64,000 nt of DNA from positions 208,265-272,264 of the forward strand of contig NZ_FNGV01000008.1 of NCBI RefSeq assembly GCF_900103215.1, read 5' to 3'. The notes under the pieces were generated by a model. That model was not told the DNA's origin and ran no database searches. It saw only the letters and a list, made by a program, of their open reading frames with translations. Positions 36,720 through 44,748 of the stretch are shown here, one piece after another. The DNA comes from Kriegella aquimaris. GTDB taxonomy: Bacteria > Bacteroidota > Bacteroidia > Flavobacteriales > Flavobacteriaceae. The position numbers and the translations under genes were made by a program. How positions within the stretch are numbered: position 1 is the first letter of the stretch; the number at the start of each line of letters is the position of its first letter.

Positions 36720-36884
36720 AACTAAAAAGAGCCTTTTCTTACTAGAAAAGGCTCTTTTACGAGAACACTATATGAAAATGAAAAATTTTACTTCGTATTA
36801 ATTTCATGACAAACTTACGGCGAGGTGACCTAGACCGCAACTAAATGATGTGAGTGGCTCCAATTCTGTTGTGAAAGAATACTT
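36720..36884 (+). repeat. Hairpin-headed intergenic repeat, copy 3, in a 578-bp divergent gap
   Basis: This copy has a perfect 15-bp stem (36725-36739 with 36744-36758, loop TACT), ACGAGAACACTAT, the frame MKMKNFTSY (36772-36801), TTTCATGACAAACTTACGG, GATGTGAG at 36847 (45 bp after the frame) and GTTGTGAAAGAAT near 36869. It sits in the gap 36463-37040 between the leftward protease gene and rightward iorA, so it does not follow any visible gene end. Apart from this repeat the gap shows only AT-rich promoter-like sequence. Confidence 0.88.
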
Positions 36885-37040
36885 TTTTGATGACCTGTTG
36901 AGAAGTAGGTTTTTAACTTAGGTGAAATTCTGTAGGGGTCGATTGTATTTACTGGCATTTGCACTCCAATTTTAATAGGTGATGGAAGCGTTTTTTTTGT
37001 AGTTTCATGCAGTAAACCAATTTATTAGAAAAACTTTCCC

Positions 37041-37505
37041 ATGACGAATTCCATAAAACTGCATGTCAATGGACACGAGCATGAAATCGAAGTTGCTCTT
37101 AATACCCCATTGCTATATGTATTGCGTAATCAACTTCAACTGAACGGACCTAAATTTGGATGTGGGTTGCAGCAATGCGGTGCTTGTATGGTTTTAAAGG
37201 ACGGAGAGTCTGTGCCATCTTGTAGGCTACCCGTCAGTGCAGTATCAAAATCAAAGATTCGCACTTTGGAAGGGCTGGCTGATATAAACGGAAGCTTACA
37301 TAAGGTACAGCAAGCTTTTATTGATGAACAGGCAGCACAATGTGGGTATTGTCTTAACGGAATGATAGTGGCTGCAGTTGCATTACTTGAAAAAAATGAT
37401 AAACCCAGTGATGACGAAATAAGAAAAAAATTAGCCCTGAATATTTGTCGTTGCGGTATTCATTCAAGGGTAATCAAAGCGGTTAAAAAAGCGGCATCTA
37501 ATTAA
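37041..37505 (+). CDS. iorA: [2Fe-2S] small subunit of a molybdenum hydroxylase (isoquinoline 1-oxidoreductase alpha-like)
   Basis: A 154-residue xanthine dehydrogenase-family iron-sulfur subunit of standard length. The plant-type cluster ligands are C41, C46, C49 and C61 (CGLQQCGACMV, PSCRLPV), and the second cluster uses C101, C104, C136 and C138 (CGYCLNGM, NICRCGIHSRV). It passes electrons from the molybdopterin subunit encoded 7 bp downstream. No signal peptide is present; as in related enzymes it would be exported folded, together with the Tat-carrying large subunit. The absence of an FAD subunit fits the IorAB type rather than a three-subunit xanthine dehydrogenase. Confidence 0.9.
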   Translation: MTNSIKLHVNGHEHEIEVALNTPLLYVLRNQLQLNGPKFGCGLQQCGACMVLKDGESVPSCRLPVSAVSKSKIRTLEGLADINGSLHKVQQAFIDEQAAQCGYCLNGMIVAAVALLEKNDKPSDDEIRKKLALNICRCGIHSRVIKAVKKAASN

Positions 37506-37512
37506 TTAGAAT

Positions 37513-39714
37513 ATGAAAGCTACGCGACGCAATTTCATCAAACAAATAGGATATGTGAGCATTGGGTTTTCAATGGTCGGAACCGTTGGTCTTGCAAATG
37601 GCGGTTTTATGCCTATCGACAAAACAGGTTCTTTATTAGGAACCCCGGATAAAGATCAGATCAATGCTTGGTTGCAAATATTGGAGAATGGAAAGGTCAA
37701 GGTCTTGACCGGAAAAATTGAACTGGGTCAGGGAATTCGAATTGCTGTCGCTCAAATGGCTGCGGAGGAGCTAAATACCGATTTAGATTTGATCGAAGTG
37801 AATATAGCCGAAACTGGGGTGACACCAGATGAAGGCTTTACGGCCGGAAGTAGTTCCATTGTATCAAGTGCTATGGCGGTGCGAAATGCAGCTGCTTCGG
37901 CACGCGAAATCATTTTGAAAATAGCTTCTAAAAAATGGGGAATGGCCATTTCACAACTACAACTTAAAAATGGCAAGGTTCTCGGTCCGGAACGAGAAAT
38001 GTCGTTGTATGAGCTTTTAGACGGCGAGCAAATTGAAAAAACGATAGCAAAAGCAACGGAATACAAGGGAAAAACAATTCGAAAGTATGTCGGGAGACCT
38101 ATCCCCAGAAAAGATATAGAAGCGATGGTTAGGGGGCAGGAAGTATTTGTTCAAGACCTTCGATTTCCAGGTATGGTGCATGCTCGGGTGGTGCGCCCAC
38201 CAAGTTATACCGCCAAATTGGTTACTATCAATGAAGCTGAACTCGAAAGGTCGCCCCACCTTTTGAAGCTGGTTCGTAAGGGGAGTTTTCTGGGGGTATT
38301 GGCAGAAGATGAATACCAGGCAATCCGGCTTATGGAAAAAGCCAAACAACTTGCAAAATGGAATGCACCGGAAAGGCTTCCCGGTAATATCAATGTAAAG
38401 GAATATCTGAAAACTCTTCCTGCTGATATCGAAACACATGAGGAAAAAGGCGATTCGGATACTTCCTTGAAACAATCGAAAAAGCAACTTAGTGCATCTT
38501 TCTTTAAACCTTACCTGATGCATGCGGCCAATGGTCCGTCATGTGCCGTAGCTCTTTTTAAAGAAGGGGAATTATATGTATGGACTCATAGTCAGGGTGT
38601 TTATCCGTTACGGAGAACCTTGGCCAAATTAGTTAAAATGCCCGAAGATGCTGTTCATTTAAAAGCGGTTCCAGGTTCGGGGTGCTTCGGACAAAACGGT
38701 GCGAACGATGCTGCGACCGAGGCGGCACTTATGGCGATAGAATATCCGGGGAGACATGTTCGCTTGCAATGGACTCGTGAAGATGAACATGGTTGGGAGC
38801 CCTACGGAACGGCCATGATAGTAGAATTGAAGGCAGGCCTTGATGAAAATGGCGAAATAGATGGTTGGAAATGTGCTATTTGGTCCGATGGACATAGCAA
38901 CCGACCTAACGGTAACCCAAACACGCTTCTTCCTGCCCAGTTTTTGGAGGAGGGTTACGGGCATCCGGGAATTGGCTACCGCGGGGGAGCAGTGCGCAAT
39001 GCGATTCCGTATTATGACATTCCCAATCTAAAGGTCGAGACACATATTTTTCAGGGGCCATTACGGGCTTCGTCATTACGGGGACTCGGCACCTATACGA
39101 ACGTTTTTGCCATTGAATCGTTTATGGATGAGCTGGCGCGGATGTCGAATACCGACCCCATTGAATTCCGTATTCGACATTCGAACGATGAAAGGTCAAT
39201 TGCCTGTATGAAAAAACTTCAAGAAAAGTTGGTAGGGATTTCTATTCGGGGAGGCGAAGGATTGGGATTAGCATTTTCCCGTTATAAAAATAACGCCTCT
39301 TATTGTGCTATGGCCGCTCATGTAAGTGTAGACAAAATAACAGGAAGTGTACAGGTCAAGAAAATGTGGTCTGTTGTCGATGCAGGGGAAACTATTAACC
39401 CTGATGGGCTAAAAAACCAAATGGAAGGGGGTATGATTCAATCCGCCAGTTGGGCGCTTAAAGAAGAAGTTCGTTTCGATGCACAACATATAACTACTCT
39501 CAATTGGAATTCATATCCCATTTTTAGATTTCCTGATACCCCGGAAGTGGAGGTCGAAGTAATCGACAGGGTTGATGAGCCACCGATGGGCGCGGGAGAA
39601 GCAGCGCAAGGCCCTGCAACGGCCGCCATCGTCAATGCAATTTTTGATGCTACAGGTGTACGGATTAGAGAATTACCGGTTAATAAAGAATTGATCAAAC
39701 AAGCTAAAACTTGA
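37513..39714 (+). CDS. iorB: Molybdopterin large subunit of a molybdenum hydroxylase (isoquinoline 1-oxidoreductase beta-like)
   Basis: A 733-residue subunit with a twin-arginine signal (ATRRNFIKQIGYVSIGFSM), so the enzyme is periplasmic. Molybdenum cofactor regions are recognisable: GKIELGQGIRIAVAQMAAEE, GSGCFGQNGANDAATEAAL, GPLRASSLRGLGTYTNVFAIE, and GAGEAAQGP with the expected catalytic Glu696. Such enzymes hydroxylate N-heteroaromatics or oxidise aldehydes with water as oxygen source. IorAB-type enzymes often use a membrane cytochrome c as acceptor; none is encoded next door, though haem proteins lie upstream at 23.9-31 kb. The substrate is unknown. Repeat copy 4 follows directly. Confidence 0.9.
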   Translation: MKATRRNFIKQIGYVSIGFSMVGTVGLANGGFMPIDKTGSLLGTPDKDQINAWLQILENGKVKVLTGKIELGQGIRIAVAQMAAEELNTDLDLIEVNIAETGVTPDEGFTAGSSSIVSSAMAVRNAAASAREIILKIASKKWGMAISQLQLKNGKVLGPEREMSLYELLDGEQIEKTIAKATEYKGKTIRKYVGRPIPRKDIEAMVRGQEVFVQDLRFPGMVHARVVRPPSYTAKLVTINEAELERSPHLLKLVRKGSFLGVLAEDEYQAIRLMEKAKQLAKWNAPERLPGNINVKEYLKTLPADIETHEEKGDSDTSLKQSKKQLSASFFKPYLMHAANGPSCAVALFKEGELYVWTHSQGVYPLRRTLAKLVKMPEDAVHLKAVPGSGCFGQNGANDAATEAALMAIEYPGRHVRLQWTREDEHGWEPYGTAMIVELKAGLDENGEIDGWKCAIWSDGHSNRPNGNPNTLLPAQFLEEGYGHPGIGYRGGAVRNAIPYYDIPNLKVETHIFQGPLRASSLRGLGTYTNVFAIESFMDELARMSNTDPIEFRIRHSNDERSIACMKKLQEKLVGISIRGGEGLGLAFSRYKNNASYCAMAAHVSVDKITGSVQVKKMWSVVDAGETINPDGLKNQMEGGMIQSASWALKEEVRFDAQHITTLNWNSYPIFRFPDTPEVEVEVIDRVDEPPMGAGEAAQGPATAAIVNAIFDATGVRIRELPVNKELIKQAKT

Positions 39715-39735
39715 CTTAAATGAAAAGAAATGCTT

Positions 39736-39905
39736 AAAACTAAAAAGAGCCTTTTCTAGTAAGAAAAGGCTCTTTTACGAGAACACTATATGAAAATGAA
39801 AATTTTTACTTCTTGTTTTAAATACAGAGTAAACTTACGGTGATGTGCACTGAACTACAATTATATGTTGTGAACAGTGCTTTTTTTGTTGTGAAAGAAG
39901 TATTT
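39736..39905 (+). repeat. Hairpin-headed intergenic repeat, copy 4
   Basis: It begins AAAACTAAAAAGAGCC and forms a perfect 15-bp stem (39743-39757 with 39762-39776, loop AGTA, the reverse complement of copy 3's loop). ACGAGAACACTAT follows, then the ATG-AAA-ATG-AAA frame at 39790, here running 17 codons (MKMKIFTSCFKYRVNLR, stop 39841-39843) because the sequence after ACTTC differs. AAACTTACGGTGATGTG and two GTTGTGAA-like motifs (near 39867 and 39889) complete it. It can terminate iorAB. The 327-bp gap to 40041 also holds the minus-strand terminator at 39986-40021. Confidence 0.86.
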
Positions 39906-39985
39906 TGTGATGTACTGGATTTGAGGGTGGAATTATGGGGTTTCGGCAGGATGTAAAGTTTTTATGTTTTTAGAAGTTTTTATTC

Positions 39986-40021
39986 AAAAAAAACCGCCCG
40001 GCTGTTGTGCCTGACGGTTTT
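39986..40021 (-). terminator. Rho-independent terminator of the gene at 40042-40569
   Basis: On the minus strand AACCGTCAGGC pairs with GCCGGGCGGTT across a short ACAACA loop (one wobble, one mismatch) and is followed by a run of T, 20 bp after the stop codon of the minus-strand gene. Confidence 0.8.
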
Positions 40022-40041
40022 GTTGCGCGTCGATACGGTGG

Positions 40042-40569
40042 CTAATTCAAATAATTACCTTGTGCATCAAGTTTAAGGTTCTTTTTTGACCGATCTTTTC
40101 GCAATTTTACCTTGTAGTGCTTTTTTGGTTCTTTTCCATAACTATAAGAAACCTCATAAGAGCTCGAATAAAGGTCCCAGCCTGGGTGTTCTTTGAATAT
40201 GGTATTTCTTACTTCGAAAGGAGGTGTTATTGCATCAAACTTTTCATGCGCGGAAACTACTTTTCCAGCATTATCGAATTGAGCGCGTATATAACCGTTT
40301 CCATTGGTGTCATCTTTAAACACGATTTCATATAAATCAAGATTTTCTGCAAATCTACTGTCCTTATCAATGTTGTATTTCGCGACCCTATATTCCAATG
40401 CCTTGACTGGACGTGGAGTATTGTGGTCTTGAATATTTTTAAGATATTCTGCATTTTGGGCGATTACCTCAACTCCTTCGATGTGTATTGTTCTCATACA
40501 ATCTTCAGTTTGGGCACTACCAAAGTAAAATGTTCCGATTGCCAAAAGGCATACTGTTGTTGTTCTCAT
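40042..40569 (-). CDS. Exported hypothetical protein with PepSY-like C-terminal part
   Basis: A 175-residue protein with a clear signal peptide (MRTTTVCLLAIGTFYFGSAQ). The first half of the mature protein is not recognised. The second half (ARAQFDNAG-like AQFDNAGKVVSAHEKFD ... NTIFKEHPGWDLYSSSYEV ... KHYKVKLRKDR) has the alternating pattern of PepSY-like periplasmic proteins, a weak resemblance only. It has its own terminator at 39986-40021. No function is proposed. Confidence 0.7.
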   Translation of the reverse strand: MRTTTVCLLAIGTFYFGSAQTEDCMRTIHIEGVEVIAQNAEYLKNIQDHNTPRPVKALEYRVAKYNIDKDSRFAENLDLYEIVFKDDTNGNGYIRAQFDNAGKVVSAHEKFDAITPPFEVRNTIFKEHPGWDLYSSSYEVSYSYGKEPKKHYKVKLRKDRSKKNLKLDAQGNYLN

Positions 40570-40637
40570 GATTAATTTTTTTATGGTTTTTATTTAGTCA
40601 AATCTTCTTTGATTCTTTATGGTGATAAGTTGCGTAT

Positions 40638-40874
40638 TCAATTAAATTCGGCATACGCCAATTGGCATCGTAATTTTGTCTTTTCAAAATGTCTTTGAAA
40701 TTGAAGTTCGAGTACAGGTAGCGCTTTTGTGGTGGAATTACAGGATCGAAAAGTGTTATTGAATGTTGCTTTTAAAAGCATCAGCATGTGGTCTTCCATT
40801 TTATTGAATAATTTTTGCAATTCTGCATCCTCTTCAATGATTTCCATAACCGGTTTAAACTTGTGATTTTCCAT
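40638..40874 (-). CDS. Small hypothetical protein
   Basis: A 78-residue frame with an ATG start and a plausible helical, charged N-terminal half (PVMEIIEEDAELQKLFNKME). It has no recognised domain and no signal peptide. It lies 68 bp before the exported protein at 40042-40569 on the same strand and could share its transcript. The second half looks less protein-like, so a frameshifted remnant is possible. Confidence 0.35.
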   Translation of the reverse strand: MENHKFKPVMEIIEEDAELQKLFNKMEDHMLMLLKATFNNTFRSCNSTTKALPVLELQFQRHFEKTKLRCQLAYAEFN

Positions 40875-40910
40875 AATTGTCAGATTGGAGATTAGTAGTG
40901 TTTTATTTGA

Positions 40911-40937
40911 ATACCTCTAAGTTGTGAAAGAATAAAG
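40911..40937 (+). repeat. Possible 3' remnant of the hairpin-headed repeat
   Basis: ATACCTCTAA followed by GTTGTGAAAGAATAAAG resembles the tail of copies 2 and 3 (GCCTCTAATTAT-GTTGTGAATGAA and GGCTCCAATTCT-GTTGTGAAAGAAT) with a 4-base deletion. The hairpin and the tiny reading frame are absent. It is short enough to be a chance match. Confidence 0.3.
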
Positions 40938-41102
40938 GGAAACAGAAAATGGATGAGTGAATGACCGAATTATCTTAGTGAATGGTCAAAATACGGGTGT
41001 AAGTATATACAACAGCATGTCGATGTATAATCAAAGAAGGTGAAAAGAAGATTTTGTGGAAAGCAATCATTTTTTAATATGGACAAAACACTAACGACAA
41101 AA

Positions 41103-41873
41103 TTAAATCGTACGAAAAAGCCTAAAAACGGTCTCTTTGTGTGATTTGCTAACAGGAATTTTGTTGTCACCGATAAAAAGCATATTGCCCTCAAAACCAT
41201 CTACCAAATTGATATTGACAACGTAGCTTCTGTGAATTCTTAAGAAGCGATCTTGGGGTAATTGCGCTTCAATTTTATTAAGTCCGACGGAATACATAAA
41301 GCGATCCGTTCTAGTGTATACGGTGCAATAATTGCTATCGGCTTCTAAAAAAAGTATTTCTTCAATGGGTACGCGTTCAAAATGTTGGTTCTTTTTCAAG
41401 AACAGGCTGTCTTTAATTTGTAATACTTGGTTTTCCGTAGGTGAAAAAGTTTTTTTCCCCAATATTTGCCTTTCGGGAATTTTGATTGCAAAATTTTTAA
41501 GGGCCAACTCTATGGCTATGCTAACCTGACGATCATTAAATGGTTTGAGTAAATAGGCATATGGCCTCACACTTTTGGCTCTTTCGATAAGGTAGCTATC
41601 AGCATGGGATGTAAGAAAAAGAAATGGAATATTATATGTATCGTTTATAATCCGAGCAAGTTCAATGCCATCACGATCGCCTTTTAAAACGATATCGATC
41701 AATAACATATCAATATCTTGGTTTTTTGACAACAAATCCAAGGCCTTGGTCGCCGTATCGGCTATTCCAACGATGGTGTAGTTGTTATCGCTAAGCCTAT
41801 TGGCGATATCATTGGCCAAAAGAATCTCGTCTTCTACTATGAGTAATTTTACTTTTAAGGCTTGGTTTGTCAT
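41103..41873 (-). CDS. LytTR-family response regulator
   Basis: A 256-residue regulator. The receiver domain (about 8-125) has the acidic pair in LLIVEDEILLA (E14, D15), phosphoacceptor Asp60 in LLIDIVLKGDRDG, and the conserved Lys in AYLLKPFNDRQV. The C-terminal LytTR DNA-binding domain (about 160-255) is shown by ILFLEADSNYCTVYTR and FLRIHRSYVVNINLVDGFEG. The histidine kinase at 41897-43678 is 23 bp upstream on the same strand and is its obvious partner. Targets are unknown; LytTR proteins bind paired short direct repeats. Confidence 0.94.
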   Translation of the reverse strand: MTNQALKVKLLIVEDEILLANDIANRLSDNNYTIVGIADTATKALDLLSKNQDIDMLLIDIVLKGDRDGIELARIINDTYNIPFLFLTSHADSYLIERAKSVRPYAYLLKPFNDRQVSIAIELALKNFAIKIPERQILGKKTFSPTENQVLQIKDSLFLKKNQHFERVPIEEILFLEADSNYCTVYTRTDRFMYSVGLNKIEAQLPQDRFLRIHRSYVVNINLVDGFEGNMLFIGDNKIPVSKSHKETVFRLFRTI

Positions 41874-41896
41874 TGATACCCTTTCTTAGTTAAGTT

Positions 41897-43678
41897 TTAT
41901 GCCGACTCCAATTTCATGGTCCATAAGGTTCCATCAAGATTGGATCGCTCGATACTCCCATCCAATTGCTGTATCAAGGAAGTTATTAATTTAATACCGA
42001 ACGAATTGTTCTTTTGACCTTCTTCATTGGAAAAGCCAATACCATTGTCACTAATTTCTATTTTTAGATATTTATTTACTTCACTGACCTTGACTTTTAA
42101 ATTTGGATTCTTAACTCCGCCGTACGCATATTTCAATGCATTGATTACAATCTCATTGATAATTAATGCAATTGGTACTGCTTTGTCTACCGATACACTG
42201 GTGTGGGCTATATCGAAATCGGGCTCGAAATTGACATTATAACCATGAAAAAGACCTAAAACCAATTCTTCGATATACTCTTTCAGATAGATTCTGGTCT
42301 CTACTCCTTCCTGATATAATTTACTGTGTACCAAAGATAGGGCTTCCACCCTATTTTTACCTGCAATAATCGCCTCTTGGGCCGGATGGCCAGAGAGTTC
42401 ACGACTTTGAAGATTCAATAAACTTGCTATCATTTGCAGATTGTTTTTTACGCGATGGTTCAGTTCTTTTAGCAAAAGGGCTTTTTCGCGTTCTCTATTG
42501 GCGATAATCAGTTTTTGGTCAGACAGCTCGCTATTGGCTTTTTTAATCGTCTTATTGCCCTTAAATAGTAGGTAAGACAAAAAAATGAATAGACAGATGC
42601 CGGCCACTAAGGAAATTAGCGTATTTTTTTGATAAGAATTGATTGTGTTTAGCACGCTTATTTCTGTTTCCCGCTTGTCTATCTCATAACTCGACTTTAA
42701 TTGTTCTATCTTTTGAATGGAAGCCTTGTTTACCAAGCTATCTTGATAGATCTGATATTTTTTTTGATAGCCCAGCGCATCGGCAAATCTTCCTTGGGTT
42801 TCATATAATGATGCTAATTGAGCGCTGAAATCCCTGATTTGTTCCTTTAATCCGGCCGTTGTTGCCATATCCAGTGCTTCCTGTAGTTTTTGTTCGGCCA
42901 AGTTCCACTTCCCTTCTTTCTTGTAGATTTCCCCCAATGCCGCGAGGTATACTGAGGTAGAATAGTCATCACCCAAATTCCGTAATATAGAAATTGCTTC
43001 GGTCAGTAGTTCTTTTGCAGCGGCAAGTTCGTTCTGAACGGAATACACCATCCCCAGATTACCGGTAGAATACCCCTGAACGATATCGTTCTTTAACTGT
43101 TCGTTACGCTTCAAGGTTTCCTTAAAAGAGGTGGCCGCACTGTCCATGTGGCCAGCGAGGCGATAGGCCTCTCCTAGATTGAGCGTCGTTAGAACTTGGT
43201 TTAAGGTATTATCGGAATTTTCATAAATATGTTTGGCCTTTTTTAAATAGGCAATAGCCGAAGTATAATCATTGTCGCTTATTGAATTGCTCCCTAATTG
43301 GGCATACGAAGCAGCCTGGCGTTCCGGTAGGTCTAAGGTTTCAAATATTCGCAATGCTTTTAAAGATGCTTGCAGTGAAATATCGTTGTTTCCGCGTCTT
43401 CGTTCGACATGGCTAATTTCTTCCCAAGCCATTGCCTGTAATAAAGGTTTATCTATTTCTGTAGCGATTTGCAAAGCCTCTTTAGCCAAAAGCAGACTTG
43501 AATCAATATCTTGAACATGATATGCACGTTCACCGAGTAATCGGGACCTTTCTTCCTTGGAAAGGTTGTCTTGCTTTAGAATTTTCCCAAGACTATCCGC
43601 TATTTGGGTACTTTGGGAGAAAGAATTCACAAAGTGAAATAGAAATGTAAGTGTTAGAACCCATTTCATGTTTTTCAA
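41897..43678 (-). CDS. TPR-containing sensor histidine kinase (HisKA_2 type)
   Basis: A 593-residue membrane kinase. It has a signal sequence (about 1-21), periplasmic tetratricopeptide repeats at about 60-310 (for example AIAYLKKAKHIYENSDNT, GYSTGNLGMVYSVQNELAAA), one membrane helix at about 353-372 and a cytoplasmic coiled stretch. The HisKA_2 box LLKELNHRVKNNLQMIASLL has phosphoacceptor His408, followed by a HATPase domain (NEIVINALKYAY, ISDNGIGF, FGIKLI). It should phosphorylate the LytTR regulator encoded just downstream. TPR repeats usually sense protein or peptide partners, but the stimulus is unknown. Confidence 0.94.
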   Translation of the reverse strand: MKNMKWVLTLTFLFHFVNSFSQSTQIADSLGKILKQDNLSKEERSRLLGERAYHVQDIDSSLLLAKEALQIATEIDKPLLQAMAWEEISHVERRRGNNDISLQASLKALRIFETLDLPERQAASYAQLGSNSISDNDYTSAIAYLKKAKHIYENSDNTLNQVLTTLNLGEAYRLAGHMDSAATSFKETLKRNEQLKNDIVQGYSTGNLGMVYSVQNELAAAKELLTEAISILRNLGDDYSTSVYLAALGEIYKKEGKWNLAEQKLQEALDMATTAGLKEQIRDFSAQLASLYETQGRFADALGYQKKYQIYQDSLVNKASIQKIEQLKSSYEIDKRETEISVLNTINSYQKNTLISLVAGICLFIFLSYLLFKGNKTIKKANSELSDQKLIIANREREKALLLKELNHRVKNNLQMIASLLNLQSRELSGHPAQEAIIAGKNRVEALSLVHSKLYQEGVETRIYLKEYIEELVLGLFHGYNVNFEPDFDIAHTSVSVDKAVPIALIINEIVINALKYAYGGVKNPNLKVKVSEVNKYLKIEISDNGIGFSNEEGQKNNSFGIKLITSLIQQLDGSIERSNLDGTLWTMKLESA

Positions 43679-43894
43679 AGCTTAATACATATTAAAGATA
43701 GATAAGCCATTATAAAATGTTGGTTTAAAGTATAAAGCGCCCAAAACAGGATGCTTCCCGAGAATAAGAGATGAGTTTTTCCTGGTTATCTAAAAAATAA
43801 AAGTGTAGTTAAAACTGACTTATAGCTCAATTTTATTCAGACTTGATCCCATGTAGCAATATCTCCTTTACTTGTGAAGCGCCAGTGGTTTCTC

Positions 43895-44452
43895 TTAGCC
43901 ACGCGAACTTATTTTGACTAAGGGATCTAAATTAAAATAGTACTTGCGTTTCTCCCCCTTACTATTTTCGAACAACATCGAAAACATAATGCTATAAGAA
44001 ATATAATTTCTTTTGAGGGCTTCTTTAGTCTTTATCACACATTTATGCTTTTTATTTGGTGAAATATACAAAGTGCCATCCGGTGTATTTTGCACCCACT
44101 TCTTTTTATAGTTAAAGATTTTTTTCCAATGGTCCTCTAGTTTGCCATCTTGGTTTATAAAATCTTTGCCCACATTTTTAGCTTTACAGCACACAAGCTC
44201 AGGATTGCTTAACCCAAAAGAAGGACCGTCATCAGCCGGTTTCAAACTTATGGAAATAGTGGTTTTCTCCGTAATTTCCGGAAATTCATTTTTTTCAATA
44301 TTTACAAAATTATCAATGGCAATAGGTCTGTACGGCGTGCCTAAATCTAGGTACGTATCGTTCATGGCTTCTTCTAGACCTTTAAGCATTATCGGAAAGC
44401 AGGTAATTGAAGAATCTTCTTTATTAGTTTTTAATTCAATTTCAATGTGCAT
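43895..44452 (-). CDS. Hypothetical protein
   Basis: A 185-residue frame with an ATG start, no signal peptide and no domain that I recognise. It reads like a real protein: mixed hydrophobic and charged residues, beta-rich ends (HIEIELKTNKEDSSI; KRNYISYSIMFSMLFENSKG) and cysteine pair CC in ELVCCKAKN. It stands alone, 216 bp from the kinase gene and 296 bp from the copper locus. No function can be proposed. Confidence 0.55.
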   Translation of the reverse strand: MHIEIELKTNKEDSSITCFPIMLKGLEEAMNDTYLDLGTPYRPIAIDNFVNIEKNEFPEITEKTTISISLKPADDGPSFGLSNPELVCCKAKNVGKDFINQDGKLEDHWKKIFNYKKKWVQNTPDGTLYISPNKKHKCVIKTKEALKRNYISYSIMFSMLFENSKGEKRKYYFNLDPLVKISSRG

Positions 44453-44748
44453 TTTGGTTTGGTTATTATATTGTTTATAAATTGAAAATGATACGAGGGA
44501 GGAGCCCTAGGATCTCTGGAAATAAGCGCTCTCATCCTTCAAAAGGCGTATGAATATAAGTAAAGAATTAAAAATTTTACCTACATTATTCAGTAAATAT
44601 TCTCATTTTAGTAAATTTCATTACCTAAATGAGAAGGGGTTGTTGGTGAATTTTTTTAAATGTAAATACGTTAGGAAAGCTGAACACGACCGCTTCTTCT
44701 ACTTCAATGGGCAAAAAAGAACGATTCTATAAAAAGGGTTAGAATTTT
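44453..44748. other. Intergenic region with no supported gene
   Basis: 296 bp between two minus-strand genes. A plus-strand frame of 60 codons (44550-44732) exists, but its sequence shows no recognisable feature and its neighbours run the other way. No hairpin or RNA gene was seen. Confidence 0.35.

Noticed and set aside
16236..39905. Repeats as integron attC sites
   Set aside because: They are palindromic and border gene blocks, but I see no integron integrase, no clear paired core sites, and the blocks are up to 17 kb long; kept only as a distant possibility.
16236..39905. Repeats as a CRISPR array
   Set aside because: There are only four copies, kilobases apart, and no cas genes.
44550..44732. 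Plus-strand 60-codon frame
   Set aside because: It has no recognised motif, an isolated position and neighbours on the other strand; it could be a chance frame, so it is not listed as a gene.
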